From: Pseudoalteromonas atlantica
Lineage (GTDB): Bacteria > Pseudomonadota > Gammaproteobacteria > Enterobacterales > Alteromonadaceae
Direction of reading: 5' to 3'
NCBI GenBank assembly: GCA_007988745.1
Contig: BJUT01000030.1
Span: 1-50,647, forward strand
DNA: 50,647 nt
Shown: positions 40,181 through 49,558 of the stretch, piece by piece
Layout: every line of letters starts with the position of its first letter
How positions within the stretch are numbered: position 1 is the first letter of the stretch
Position numbers and translations under genes: made by a program
The notes under the pieces: generated by a model
The model's input: only the letters and a program-made list of their open reading frames with translations
Database searches by the model: none
Told to the model about the DNA's origin: nothing

Positions 40181-42094
40181 TTACTTATTTAAATCAAGCA
40201 TTAACTTGTTTAAACGTGTTACGAACCCGGTAGGATCTTTTAATGTACCGCGTTCAGCAAGTAAAGCTTGGTCTAGTAATACATGAGACCACTGTGCAAA
40301 CTTATCTTCGTCTTGCTCATCGTTTAAGTGCTTAACTAACTGATGCTCAGGGTTAAGCTCAAACACTGGCTTAGCCTCTGGTACAGGTTGCCCTACTGAC
40401 TCCATAAGCTTTTGCATTTGCGAGCTCATGTCGTTCTCATCGCTAACAACACAGGCAGGAGAGTCTGTTAAGCGATGCGTAAAGCGTACTTCTTTAACTT
40501 CTTCGCCTAGCGCTTTTTTAATGCGCTCAATTAAGCCTTCTACTTCTTTTTCAGACTCTTCTTGCGCTTTTTTTGTTTCTTCGTCGTCAAGCTTACCTAA
40601 ATCAAGGTCGCCACGGGTAATTGACTGGAATGATTTTTCGTTAAACTCAGTTAAGTGGCTCATCATCCACTCATCAACACGGTCACTTAGTAATAATACT
40701 TCGATGCCTTTTTTGCGGAAGATTTCTAAGTGCGGCGAGTTTTTAGCCGCTGTAAACGAATCAGCAACTACGTAGTAAATTTTATCTTGCTCATCGTTCA
40801 TACGCTCAATGTATTGCTCAAGCGATACATCTTGTGTTTCTGAGTCGGTATGCGTAGATGAGAAGCGTAACAATTTAGCAATGGCTTCTTTATTCGCTGT
40901 ATCTTCTGCTGGGCCTTCTTTGATTACTTGGCCAAACTCGTTCCAAAATGTTTGGTAGTCTTCGGCTTTGTTTTTAGCCATACGCTCTAGCATTTTTAAA
41001 ATACGAGACGTACACCCTTTACGAATCGCTTGCGTTACTTTGTTATCTTGTAAAATTTCGCGCGATACATTTAGCGGTAAATCGTTTGAATCAAGCAAGC
41101 CTTTTACAAAGCGCAGGTAGCTTGGCATAAACTGCTCAGCGTCATCCATAATAAAGACACGTTGAACATACAGTTTTAAGCCACTTTGGCGCTCACGGTT
41201 CCATAAATCGAACGGCGCTTTTTTAGGGATATACAATAAGCTTGTGTACTCAGTTTTACCTTCTACTTTATTGTGCGCCCAGTTTAGCGGCTCTTCCCAA
41301 TCATGGCTTACATGCTTGTAAAACTCTTTGTATTCTTCATCAGAAACCTCTGACTTATCACGTGTCCATAAAGCGGTTGCACGGTTAATGCTTTCCCACT
41401 CACCTGGAACTGCTGGGATTTTTTCACCGTCTTCGCCTTCAGACTCAGGCACTTCTGCTTTATACATTTGTACAGGCGTAGAAATATGATCTGAGTATTT
41501 AGTAACGATGCTACGTAAACGGTATTCATCCGCGTATTCTTTTTCTTCTTCACGCAGGTGTAAAATGATATCCGTACCACGGCCTTCTTTTTCAATTTCT
41601 TGTAACGTGTACTCACCTTCACCTTGTGATTGCCACTCGTACGCTTGTGTTTCACCCGCTTTACGCGTGCGCACTGTCACTTCATCAGCCACAATAAAGG
41701 CTGAGTAAAAACCAACACCAAATTGACCAATTAATTGCGAGTCTTTACTTTGGTCACCTGTTAAGTTTTTGAAAAACTCAGCAGTACCCGACTTAGCAAT
41801 AGTTCCTAAAGAGCTAATCACTTCTTCACGCGTCATACCAATACCATTGTCAGATATGGTAATTGTGTTCGCCTCTTTATCTGCGCTAATACGTACACGT
41901 AAATCGGCATCACCTTGGTAAAGGTCGCCATTTGAAAGCGCTAAAAAGCGTAGCTTATCGGCGGCATCTGATGCATTTGATACAAGCTCACGTAAAAATA
42001 TTTCTTTATTCGAATATAACGAATGAATCATTAAGTTTAATAGTTGTTTTACTTCTGTTTGAAAGCCTAATGTTTCTTTTTGTGCTGCAGTCAT
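40181..42094 (-). CDS. htpG: Molecular chaperone HtpG (Hsp90)
   Basis: This is the bacterial Hsp90 homodimer. The 637-residue product has the N-terminal GHKL ATPase domain ([43 protein letters not shown]), a middle domain with the catalytic-loop Arg ([10 protein letters not shown]), and a C-terminal dimerisation domain. GGAG lies upstream. A sigma-32 promoter sits at 42136, so heat-shock induction is predicted. The terminator of the previous gene lies directly upstream, so it is transcribed on its own. Confidence 0.98.
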   Translation of the reverse strand: MTAAQKETLGFQTEVKQLLNLMIHSLYSNKEIFLRELVSNASDAADKLRFLALSNGDLYQGDADLRVRISADKEANTITISDNGIGMTREEVISSLGTIAKSGTAEFFKNLTGDQSKDSQLIGQFGVGFYSAFIVADEVTVRTRKAGETQAYEWQSQGEGEYTLQEIEKEGRGTDIILHLREEEKEYADEYRLRSIVTKYSDHISTPVQMYKAEVPESEGEDGEKIPAVPGEWESINRATALWTRDKSEVSDEEYKEFYKHVSHDWEEPLNWAHNKVEGKTEYTSLLYIPKKAPFDLWNRERQSGLKLYVQRVFIMDDAEQFMPSYLRFVKGLLDSNDLPLNVSREILQDNKVTQAIRKGCTSRILKMLERMAKNKAEDYQTFWNEFGQVIKEGPAEDTANKEAIAKLLRFSSTHTDSETQDVSLEQYIERMNDEQDKIYYVVADSFTAAKNSPHLEIFRKKGIEVLLLSDRVDEWMMSHLTEFNEKSFQSITRGDLDLGKLDDEETKKAQEESEKEVEGLIERIKKALGEEVKEVRFTHRLTDSPACVVSDENDMSSQMQKLMESVGQPVPEAKPVFELNPEHQLVKHLNDEQDEDKFAQWSHVLLDQALLAERGTLKDPTGFVTRLNKLMLDLNK

Positions 42095-42135
42095 TTATGT
42101 ATCTCCAATTAGCAAAGTGTCTGCGTTATGCACTT

Positions 42136-42164
42136 AATATGGGGTGAGGTGGAGTAACTTCAAG
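42136..42164 (-). promoter_or_regulatory. Sigma-32 promoter of htpG
   Basis: On the minus strand CTTGAA (42159-42164) and CCCCATATT (42136-42144) are 14 nt apart, essentially consensus. The leader to ATG 42094 is about 35 nt. Confidence 0.88.
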
Positions 42165-42202
42165 GGAAAAATTTAAAAAAGCAGCTTTTGCGCTGACATA
42201 AA

Positions 42203-42230
42203 TAAAAAGCCACATAAAAATGTGGCTTTT
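42203..42230 (-). terminator. Terminator of the LplT-Aas-like gene
   Basis: A 10-bp stem AAAAGCCACA/TGTGGCTTTT with a 6-nt loop is followed on the minus strand by a T-rich run, 10 nt past the stop at 42240. Confidence 0.88.
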
Positions 42231-42239
42231 AGAGTTAAA

Positions 42240-44144
42240 TTACGGTGTGTTTTTAGCGTGCTGGGCTTTTAAAGCGCTGACTTGTTCGTGTAAATAATTA
42301 GCACTTACCTGCTCAGCTTCAATCGGCTCTCCCACACTCACCGATACTAAAGACCATTTAAGGCGTGGTAGTTGCCACTTGGCTTTACGGCTAAACATAC
42401 TGCCCCACAAGCCACCTAAGTGAACGGGCACAACAGGCACAGGTGTGCGCGCTATAATGCGCTCAATGCCCCGCCTAAACATGTCCATTTCACCATTACT
42501 TGTTAGTTTTCCTTCAGGAAAAATACCAACTAACTCACCGCGTTCAAGCGCTGCGGCAACCTCATCAAATGCTTTTGCAAACGCCTTTGGGTTGGCTTTT
42601 TCGCTATCAATTGGAATAGCTTTTGCCATTTTAAATAGCCAATGCAGCGCTTTTGAGTAATAAATGGGAGCAAACACCATAAAGCGTATAGGCCTAGGCG
42701 AAGTGGCTAAAATAAACATCCAATCTACAAAGCTTACATGGTTAGCTACAATAACGGCTGCGCCTTCGCTTGGAATATTTTCATGCCCTTTTGTGTGCAC
42801 GCGATACATGCATATTGCTAAAATATAGATAACAAAGCGCAAGAAAAATTCCGGTACCTTAGTGTAAATATAAATAGAAATAAGCAAATTAAGCCCCGCC
42901 AAAAGCAATAGTAACGACGAAATATGCCACTCTAAAACAGAGAGCGTTACAATACTTAATATGGCACTGCCAACCATAAAGAGCGCATTAAGCACATTAT
43001 TAGCAGCAATCACCCGTGAACGACTTGCCTCCTCGGTACGCTGTTGAATAAGCGCATACAGCGGCACAGTATAAAAACCGGATGCAATACCAATACCTGC
43101 CATCCAAACAAAATGCCATACCATGTCGCCTGTATTGAGTACTTGTTTAAGCGTTAATAAATTTTCAGAGGGCGCGATATATTCACTAATAGCCGGCTCT
43201 TGGCTTAATAAATACAAAAATAGCGTAATTAAAATAGCGCCAAAAGGTACAATGCCCAGCTCAATACGTGAGCGCGAGAGCTTTTCGCACAACAAAGACC
43301 CCACGGCAATGCTTAGCGAAAACACCACCAGCGCACTGGTTACCACGAGTTCATCGCCACCCATTACATGCTTAACGTAATTAGGTAATGCCGTTAAAAT
43401 AACCGCGCCTATTAGCCAAAACCAGCTTATACCCAACACCGATTTACCAACCGATTCTGTTTGAGCATTAAGCGCTTTAAATACATTTTTAGTGGATGAA
43501 AAAATATTATAGGTAAAGTGCAAATTAGGATTATTGGCTTGGCTTATAGGAATAAAGCGGCTACTGAAAAAGCCAAGTACCGCAAGTATCAGCACGGCAA
43601 TACTAATAATTGTTGGACCTGTTGTTTGAGTAATGTAATAGGTGCCAAAAATAGTACCAATTAAAATAGCTACAAAAGTGGCAGACTCAACCAAACCATT
43701 GGCTTTTGTTAATTCGTTAGGTGCCACATGCTGCGGTAATATTGAATACTTAAGCGGGCCAAAAAAAGTACTTTGCAAGCCCATAAAAAACACGGTGGTC
43801 AGCATTAGCCACACATATTGCGTAAAAATAGAGGCTGCGCCAAGAACCATAATCGGTATTTCGCAAAATTTAACAAGCCGGATCAGCTTTGATTTTTCTG
43901 TTTTTTCGGCTAATTGCCCCGCCATTCCTGAGAATAAAAAAAACGGTAATATAAATAAGCCCGCTGCAAGGTTTGAATACAGCGCACCATCGCCAAGGGT
44001 TGCAGCTTGAAACACTAACAATATAAGCACGGATTGCTTATACACATTATCATTCATAGCCGACAAAAACTGCGTTACAAATAGCGGTAAAAAGCGCTTA
44101 CTGCTGAGTAAACCGCCTTTATTGTCGTGTTTATTATTTTGCAT
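42240..44144 (-). CDS. MFS transporter fused to a 1-acylglycerol-phosphate-type acyltransferase
   Basis: The 634-residue inner-membrane protein has an MFS transporter of the LplT type (residues 15-445) joined to a PlsC-type acyltransferase with NHVSFVDW (H469-D474, the HX4D motif) and FPEG (542-545). This matches the LplT-Aas lysophospholipid recycling system, in which lysophospholipid is flipped inward and re-acylated. The acyl-ACP synthetase (AMP-ligase) domain usual at the end of Aas is absent here. It is inserted between recR and htpG. AGGAG precedes the start. Confidence 0.85.
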   Translation of the reverse strand: MQNNKHDNKGGLLSSKRFLPLFVTQFLSAMNDNVYKQSVLILLVFQAATLGDGALYSNLAAGLFILPFFLFSGMAGQLAEKTEKSKLIRLVKFCEIPIMVLGAASIFTQYVWLMLTTVFFMGLQSTFFGPLKYSILPQHVAPNELTKANGLVESATFVAILIGTIFGTYYITQTTGPTIISIAVLILAVLGFFSSRFIPISQANNPNLHFTYNIFSSTKNVFKALNAQTESVGKSVLGISWFWLIGAVILTALPNYVKHVMGGDELVVTSALVVFSLSIAVGSLLCEKLSRSRIELGIVPFGAILITLFLYLLSQEPAISEYIAPSENLLTLKQVLNTGDMVWHFVWMAGIGIASGFYTVPLYALIQQRTEEASRSRVIAANNVLNALFMVGSAILSIVTLSVLEWHISSLLLLLAGLNLLISIYIYTKVPEFFLRFVIYILAICMYRVHTKGHENIPSEGAAVIVANHVSFVDWMFILATSPRPIRFMVFAPIYYSKALHWLFKMAKAIPIDSEKANPKAFAKAFDEVAAALERGELVGIFPEGKLTSNGEMDMFRRGIERIIARTPVPVVPVHLGGLWGSMFSRKAKWQLPRLKWSLVSVSVGEPIEAEQVSANYLHEQVSALKAQHAKNTP

Positions 44145-44356
44145 AGTACTCCTTACTAATCAGATAAATTCCTGATGTTTTTATAGCAACTTGAGCGATA
44201 TTTTTAAGGCGCGTGAGCCGTGCAACTATCACGTTATCTAGTTGTTGTTAGTCAATAATTTATAACACAACGTCGCAAAGTTTAACTCATTTATTAATTT
44301 AATATGATTACCGGCAAACTCACACACGTTATACGGTAATAAAAAAGCAAACACAA

Positions 44357-44388
44357 AAAAGCCCACATATTTTACTATGTAGGCTTTT
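44357..44388 (-). terminator. Terminator of recR
   Basis: Arms AAAAGCCCACATA/TATGTAGGCTTTT (one mismatch) with a 6-nt loop and a T run on the minus strand. Confidence 0.82.
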
Positions 44389-44410
44389 AAAACGATTTCA
44401 GATAGTTGTG

Positions 44411-45019
44411 TTAGTCCTGCATAACCGCTCGGCGGCCACTAAATGCATGCATTAACGTGGTGCCATCTACTAAATCAAGCTCGCCACCAACAGGTATACC
44501 ATGCGCTATACGCGAGGCCCCTACTTTATATTTATGGCAAAGCTGGGCAATATAATGTGCAGTGGTTTCGCCCTCAACCGTAGGGTTGGTTGCTAAAATC
44601 ACTTCGTTAATACCGCCGTGCGAGAGCTTTTGTTCAAGTATATCAAGGCCAATTTCTTTAGGCCCGATACCGTCAATTGGCGATAAATGTCCCATAAGTA
44701 CAAAATATAAACCAAGGTATTGGCCTGTTTGCTCTATTGCCAACACATCAGTAGGCGATTCAACAACACACAGCACACCACTGTCTTGGCGTTTTGTACT
44801 TAAGCAAATATCACACTGCGCTTGCTCAGTAAAAGTGCGGCACGACTGACAATGCCCAACCGCGCCCATGGCTTTGGTCAATGCGTTACCAAGTTGAGTA
44901 CCGCCTTTACGATCGCGCTCTAATAAATGAAACGCAATGCGCTGAGCCGACTTAGGACCAATACCCGGTTGGCAACGTAGCGCTTCTATAAGCTGCGTTA
45001 AACTATCTGAAAGTTGCAT
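44411..45019 (-). CDS. recR: Recombination mediator RecR
   Basis: RecR works with RecO and RecF to load RecA at gaps. The 202-residue product has an N-terminal helix-hairpin-helix ([20 protein letters not shown]), a C4 zinc finger ([16 protein letters not shown]) and a Toprim domain ([15 protein letters not shown] and [13 protein letters not shown]). Six nt separate it from ybaB, in the conserved dnaX-ybaB-recR order. Confidence 0.98.
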   Translation of the reverse strand: MQLSDSLTQLIEALRCQPGIGPKSAQRIAFHLLERDRKGGTQLGNALTKAMGAVGHCQSCRTFTEQAQCDICLSTKRQDSGVLCVVESPTDVLAIEQTGQYLGLYFVLMGHLSPIDGIGPKEIGLDILEQKLSHGGINEVILATNPTVEGETTAHYIAQLCHKYKVGASRIAHGIPVGGELDLVDGTTLMHAFSGRRAVMQD

Positions 45020-45025
45020 ATTTGC

Positions 45026-45352
45026 TTAAAACGGCATTTTCATACCTGGTGGTAATTGCATACCGCCAGTTACTTTGCCCATACGCTCTTGCGTTTCGTC
45101 AGCAACGCGGCGAACAGCATCGTTACATGCTGCAGCAAGTAAATCTTCAATCATGTCTTTATCGTCTTCCATAAGGCTTTCATCAAGCTCAACACGACGC
45201 ACGTTATGATTACCAAGCATGGTTACTTTTACAAGGCCTGCGCCGGCTTCGCCAACAACTTCCATTGTCGCGATTTCGTCTTGGGCTTTTTGCATGCGCT
45301 CTTGCATTTGCTGCGCTTGCTTCATCATGTTACCCATTCCACCTTTAAACAT
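45026..45352 (-). CDS. ybaB: YbaB/EbfC nucleoid-associated protein
   Basis: This small DNA-binding dimer is a nucleoid-associated protein. The 108-residue product has an N-terminal [22 protein letters not shown] helix, a [20 protein letters not shown] beta sheet, and the C-terminal [13 protein letters not shown]. It lies between dnaX and recR as in most gammaproteobacteria. Confidence 0.97.
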   Translation of the reverse strand: MFKGGMGNMMKQAQQMQERMQKAQDEIATMEVVGEAGAGLVKVTMLGNHNVRRVELDESLMEDDKDMIEDLLAAACNDAVRRVADETQERMGKVTGGMQLPPGMKMPF

Positions 45353-45411
45353 AATTTTCTCTCTTTCTTTTAAACTCTAGTTGTCATGAAGATAAGGGCG
45401 ATTGTATTTAA

Positions 45412-47880
45412 TTACAATGCCTGAATACTGTTTTCGTCAATTTCGGCGCTAAATAGCTGCTGAAATTGTACTATGTTTTCATCAGATGTGATCACATCAA
45501 TTGCTTGCTGGTGTCGCCCTGCATCTATTTTTTGCTGAATTAAATAAGGCGAGTCAATCACCCCTTTTGCAAAGTTAATACTCAGCGATACGTTATGCCC
45601 GTATATACTTGATAACGCCGCATCGAGCTTTTGCCTAAGCATGGGCGTATCTAAGTGTTTTTGCGATTCATCCACGTCAATATGTAAACTGTCGCCTTGC
45701 TTGGTAAAAATCGAGTGTAATGCAAATTGACGCATTCGCCCACCAAGCCCCATACGCTTAATTAAATAAGCCCACTCATCTTGCTGATGCGCAAATTTAA
45801 TCTCGCTAATTGGGCTTTGAAAATCATCAGGAACCGGTATAGCGGGCTCTTGCTCTATTACCTCAGGCTTTTTTTGCGGGTTAATTTGCTCAAGCAGCTC
45901 AGGCGCTAAGTTTTCAGTAATTGTTTGATGCTTTTCTTTAAAATCAACCTTACGCGCTGGCTGGCTTTGCGTTACTGGCTCAGCTGGCGTTTGGCTCCCT
46001 GTTACTGGGAGCGTTGGCTTTTTTTCGCTATCGCCTTGCGCATGGTCATGCCATGGCGGTGAATCGTTTTGTGACTCACTCGCTTGCGGGCTTGTATTGT
46101 GTGGCTTTGCTTCGCTGTTAGGCGTAGCTTGAGCAGGCATTTTTGGTGTTTGCGCTTGCTCAGGGGTATTTACACTCCCACCTGAAAGCCTGCCTGCCCC
46201 CGATATATTTCTATCCCGTAAAATTCGCGCAATTGCTGATTGTGCTTGAGCTTCTTGTTCACGCACACTGCTATCTTTAGCATCGGCGTTTTCAGGCGCG
46301 GGTTGTGTGTGTTGCGCTACAGGTGCAGGGTTATAACCTTGCTCTACCGCACTGCTCATAACATCATCAAATTGTGCAGCTAAGCTTTGCTCCATATTAC
46401 TGTGTTGCAGATAAGCATCGTCTTCACTTTGGCGCTCAGCAGCATCGTCACTCTTAGCAATGTGCTCACTTTGCTGCACAGGGCTCGGTATATCGTTTTG
46501 CGGGCTTTGAGCCGCAGGTGATGCGCTGTTGCTGTGTTGCTCACTTGGCGAGCGTGTTAGCTGCTCTGTGGGCGGTTGCTCTACTGGTTCATCACTTGTT
46601 TGGCTTTGCGCAGTGCTTTGATTTTGGCTTTTCTCAACCATTACTTGCGGAGCAGGGGTTTCGTCTTGCGATGGTGTTTTATTTTTATTTAATATATCAC
46701 GCAGCGCATCGGCACGGCCTTTACTACTGGTAGGCGCAGGCGTTGCAGCACTCGGTGTGTCACTAGGCTCAGGAAGCGATTGAGCAGACGTTGTACCTGC
46801 AGATTCAAATGCTAATAAACGCAGCATTATCATTTCAAAGCCTAAACGAGGCTCTGGCGCCCATTGTAAGTCTTTTTTACCGTTTAACAGTAACTGGTAA
46901 TAAACCTGAATTTGTTGAGCCTGGGTGTGCTGTGCAACATGACTAACATAATCGGCGTTTTTATCATCCAGTTGCGCTGCTTGCGGGACAAGCTGAGTTA
47001 ATTGAATAAGGTGAGTTAATGCAATTAAATCATCAAGTAGTGCAATATAGTTAGGATTACGGCTCGCTACTTGGGCTATTTCGTCCATCAGTGCGCCACC
47101 ATCTTGTGCTAACAAAGCAGCAAGCAAACTTTGGCTGTAATGGGTGTCCATTAAACCAAGCATAGCTTGTACGGCTTGATTGTTTATGTCGCCGTTGGTT
47201 TGCGCAATAGCTTGATCTGTTAAGCTCAACGCGTCACGCATACTGCCATCGGCGGCTTTTGCAATAATACTTAGCGCATCTTTATCAAAATTTAATTCCT
47301 CTTGAGTAAGGACATGCTCAAGCTGAGTTTTAATTTCGCTTTGCGAAAGTGCATTTAAGTTAAACTGTAAACAGCGTGATAAAATGGTAACAGGTAACTT
47401 TTGCGGATCAGTGGTTGCTAGTAAAAATTTCACATGCTCTGGCGGCTCTTCCAACGTTTTTAATAACGCGTTAAAGCTATGCTTAGAGAGCATGTGTACT
47501 TCATCTATTAGGTATACTTTGTAACGTCCACGCGTGGGTGCATATTGAACGTTATCAAGAATTTCACGAGTATCTTCTACTTTGGTGCGAGAAGCGGCAT
47601 CGATTTCAAGCAAGTCAATGTATCGCCCTGCTTCTATGTCAGTACAACTGCTACATTGCCCACAAGGAGATGCCGATATACCCTCATCACAATTTAAGCT
47701 TTTAGCAAAAATACGCGCAATGGTCGTTTTACCCACACCACGGGTTCCAGTGAATAAATAAGCGTGATGCAGTCTATTTTGCGTTAGCGCATTAACAAGC
47801 GCTTGCTTTACATGAGACTGGCCAACCAATTCATGAAAGGTTTGCGGACGCCATTTTCTCGCTAGAACCTGATAACTCAT
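45412..47880 (-). CDS. dnaX: DNA polymerase III subunits gamma and tau
   Basis: This is the clamp-loader ATPase of DNA polymerase III. The full 822-residue product is tau. ATG 47880 is chosen (MSYQVLARKWRPQTF, as in E. coli); a TTG one codon earlier is also in frame. The AAA+ part has Walker A GTRGVGKTTIA, a zinc-binding CDEGISASPCGQCSSC and DEVHMLSKHSFNALLKTLEEPP. Residues about 370-650 are a low-complexity Gln/Ser/Pro linker; the last 150 form tau domain V, which binds the polymerase alpha subunit. An in-frame A AAA AAG at codons 670-671 predicts a shorter gamma form. Confidence 0.97.
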   Translation of the reverse strand: MSYQVLARKWRPQTFHELVGQSHVKQALVNALTQNRLHHAYLFTGTRGVGKTTIARIFAKSLNCDEGISASPCGQCSSCTDIEAGRYIDLLEIDAASRTKVEDTREILDNVQYAPTRGRYKVYLIDEVHMLSKHSFNALLKTLEEPPEHVKFLLATTDPQKLPVTILSRCLQFNLNALSQSEIKTQLEHVLTQEELNFDKDALSIIAKAADGSMRDALSLTDQAIAQTNGDINNQAVQAMLGLMDTHYSQSLLAALLAQDGGALMDEIAQVASRNPNYIALLDDLIALTHLIQLTQLVPQAAQLDDKNADYVSHVAQHTQAQQIQVYYQLLLNGKKDLQWAPEPRLGFEMIMLRLLAFESAGTTSAQSLPEPSDTPSAATPAPTSSKGRADALRDILNKNKTPSQDETPAPQVMVEKSQNQSTAQSQTSDEPVEQPPTEQLTRSPSEQHSNSASPAAQSPQNDIPSPVQQSEHIAKSDDAAERQSEDDAYLQHSNMEQSLAAQFDDVMSSAVEQGYNPAPVAQHTQPAPENADAKDSSVREQEAQAQSAIARILRDRNISGAGRLSGGSVNTPEQAQTPKMPAQATPNSEAKPHNTSPQASESQNDSPPWHDHAQGDSEKKPTLPVTGSQTPAEPVTQSQPARKVDFKEKHQTITENLAPELLEQINPQKKPEVIEQEPAIPVPDDFQSPISEIKFAHQQDEWAYLIKRMGLGGRMRQFALHSIFTKQGDSLHIDVDESQKHLDTPMLRQKLDAALSSIYGHNVSLSINFAKGVIDSPYLIQQKIDAGRHQQAIDVITSDENIVQFQQLFSAEIDENSIQAL
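45836..45874 (-). promoter_or_regulatory. Programmed -1 frameshift site in dnaX
   Basis: The heptamer A AAA AAG (45868-45874) is in frame at codons 670-671, as in E. coli dnaX. After a -1 slip the next codons are GCC then TGA, ending the gamma form at about residue 672. Five nt downstream, GGTAATAG can pair with CTATACC (one bulge; 45836-45862) as a stimulatory stem. No strong upstream Shine-Dalgarno-like stimulator was seen. Confidence 0.72.
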
Positions 47881-47883
47881 CAA

Positions 47884-48429
47884 TTACTCGCCTTCAAACT
47901 CAACCAGTTTTAAGATTTTAATACCCATTTTTTCTATACGCTGCTCACCACCAAGCTCTGGTAATGAAACAACAAACGCTGCATCAGTGGCTGTGCCGCC
48001 TAATTTTGCAACTAGCTTTGCTGTGGCTTCAATTGTGCCACCGGTCGCTAATAAATCGTCAACTAATAATACTTTGTCGCCTGGGACAATAGCATCAACA
48101 TGAAGCTCTAATGTGTCTTCACCGTATTCAAGTAGGTAATCTTGGCGAATCACTTCGCGTGGTAGCTTGCCTGGTTTACGAACAGGAATAAAAGGGATCC
48201 CTAACGCGTAAGATAGCGGTGCACCAAAAATAAAGCCGCGAGATTCTGTACCAATAATTTTTGTAAAGCCTTGGTTTTTATATTCGTTTATAAAAGCATC
48301 GATTGTTGCTTTAAAGGCTTCTGGATTTGCCATTAGTGTTGTTACATCACGAAACATAATGCCTGGTTTAGGATAGTCGGCAATGGTTGCGATACTGTTT
48401 TTAATAATAGCGGGTGTTACTTGAGTCAT
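47884..48429 (-). CDS. apt: Adenine phosphoribosyltransferase
   Basis: It salvages adenine to AMP with PRPP. The 181-residue product has the PRPP-binding motif [13 protein letters not shown], plus the APT signature [19 protein letters not shown] and the [15 protein letters not shown] loop. Its TAA stop lies right before the dnaX start, so the two are translationally adjacent, in the conserved apt-dnaX order. Confidence 0.98.
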   Translation of the reverse strand: MTQVTPAIIKNSIATIADYPKPGIMFRDVTTLMANPEAFKATIDAFINEYKNQGFTKIIGTESRGFIFGAPLSYALGIPFIPVRKPGKLPREVIRQDYLLEYGEDTLELHVDAIVPGDKVLLVDDLLATGGTIEATAKLVAKLGGTATDAAFVVSLPELGGEQRIEKMGIKILKLVEFEGE

Positions 48430-48559
48430 AAGTTTAATTGCTCAATAGTTTATATTTCAAAGCAGCTGATTATAACCTTAACTGACGTTAAAATGCGAGT
48501 TTGCTGTTATTAATACCAAGGTGGTTTGAAAATTATAAGGGTGGAGGAAGAAAAGAAGC

Positions 48560-48587
48560 TTAAGGCTGATATAAACAACAGCCTTAA
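48560..48587 (-). terminator. Possible terminator after the 40-residue membrane protein
   Basis: A 9-bp stem TTAAGGCTG/CAGCCTTAA is followed on the minus strand by a T-rich but interrupted run. Confidence 0.55.
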
Positions 48588-48601
48588 TAGAGCAAGGAGC
48601 T

Positions 48602-48724
48602 TTAAGTTAGGCTTGTGATCCAGCCTAAAATCGCATTTAAACAGCCAATACCTACAAAAACTGCTAAAAAAGCAATAAAGTAAGTAGCGTTAAACGGATC
48701 TTTAAAGTCTTTATCATCTGACAT
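48602..48724 (-). CDS. 40-residue membrane protein downstream of hvfC
   Basis: Starting at ATG 48724, with AAGG 9 nt upstream, the product is 40 residues: a short polar N-terminus (MSDDKDFKDPFNATY) and one membrane helix (FIAFLAVFVGIGCLNAILGW). I do not recognise it. A longer in-frame version to 48784 lacks support. It sits 71 nt after hvfC on the same strand, so it may belong to the hvf transcript, or be a separate small gene before apt. Start context and helix make a real gene likely. Confidence 0.6.
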   Translation of the reverse strand: MSDDKDFKDPFNATYFIAFLAVFVGIGCLNAILGWITSLT

Positions 48725-48795
48725 TGGTATAACCTTTTTTAAGCACGACAAATAAGGCTGCCATGATAGACGAAGTAAAAACATCTATAAAGACC

Positions 48796-49548
48796 TTAAT
48801 GTTGATTTTTTGTCACGATAATACCGCGCTCGCACATTGCATTAAGCGTACTTAACGCACCATGCGCAATTTGTTGTTCGCTAAAATTAGGCGCGTGGAC
48901 TAAAACCTGCTGGCATACACTCTCAAACTCAATGCCCGCATTAGATTCTATTATTGAAAGTAGCAAGGCGGTCATTGCATTTGTGGCTAAAAACTGTACG
49001 TCGTCGTTATCATCTCTGTATACAACAAAGTAATTAGGCTGCTCAGATGGCGTGCTGGGTTTATACTCTGTGCTGATATTTTGCACCGCATATTGGTAGC
49101 TTAAATTACGCGCTACACTCGATAAGTAAAGTTCAGAACTGGTTAGTTCAGTGCTTTTTAAGCGTTGCTCGTTGGTATCTTCATTAGCCACGGAAACATC
49201 AAGCTCTATCCACTCATAATGTGCTAGCTCCAGCATAAATGCATAATCGTACTCTTGCAGGGTATAGCTGCTCGATAAGTAATTAATAAATTCCCCTGCT
49301 ATGTCTAAAAAATAAGGCGACTTGCAGTCATGCTCACTAAAAAATGCCCTTATTAATTTTTGCCATTGTTGCTTTGTGTATAAAGTTTTAAGCACCGGAA
49401 AACCTGATGAGATGAACCCTGCAATATTATTAAAAAATAAGTCGCGGTAAATCGCCATGCGTCTATCTTCAATATCGTTAGGCTTTGGGTTATGTTCAGG
49501 CTCACGTATGTGGGCCATAAACTCATTTTGGCTGTCAATAAAGCTCAT
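48796..49548 (-). CDS. hvfC: HvfC-type partner protein (DUF2063)
   Basis: The 250-residue product matches the DUF2063 family, with the N-terminal pattern RRMAIYRDLFFNNIAGFISSGFPVLKTLY and SPYFLDIAGEFINYL. In hvf/bufferin operons this protein partners the MNIO enzyme and is thought to present the precursor peptide. The C-terminal part (about 160-250) resembles a winged-helix-like recognition domain. AGGAAG precedes the start, 10 nt after the hvfB stop, so the two are tightly coupled. Confidence 0.86.
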   Translation of the reverse strand: MSFIDSQNEFMAHIREPEHNPKPNDIEDRRMAIYRDLFFNNIAGFISSGFPVLKTLYTKQQWQKLIRAFFSEHDCKSPYFLDIAGEFINYLSSSYTLQEYDYAFMLELAHYEWIELDVSVANEDTNEQRLKSTELTSSELYLSSVARNLSYQYAVQNISTEYKPSTPSEQPNYFVVYRDDNDDVQFLATNAMTALLLSIIESNAGIEFESVCQQVLVHAPNFSEQQIAHGALSTLNAMCERGIIVTKNQH

Positions 49549-49558
49549 ATTTCTTCCT

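Noticed and set aside
47097..47105. Other A-rich runs in dnaX as slippery sites, including GGT AAA AAA GAC
   Set aside because: They do not fit the A AAA AAG heptamer in frame with a quick -1 stop.
48513..48540. AATACCAAGG run as another inverted-repeat element copy
   Set aside because: Only seven bases of the terminus match and no internal block or partner end follows.
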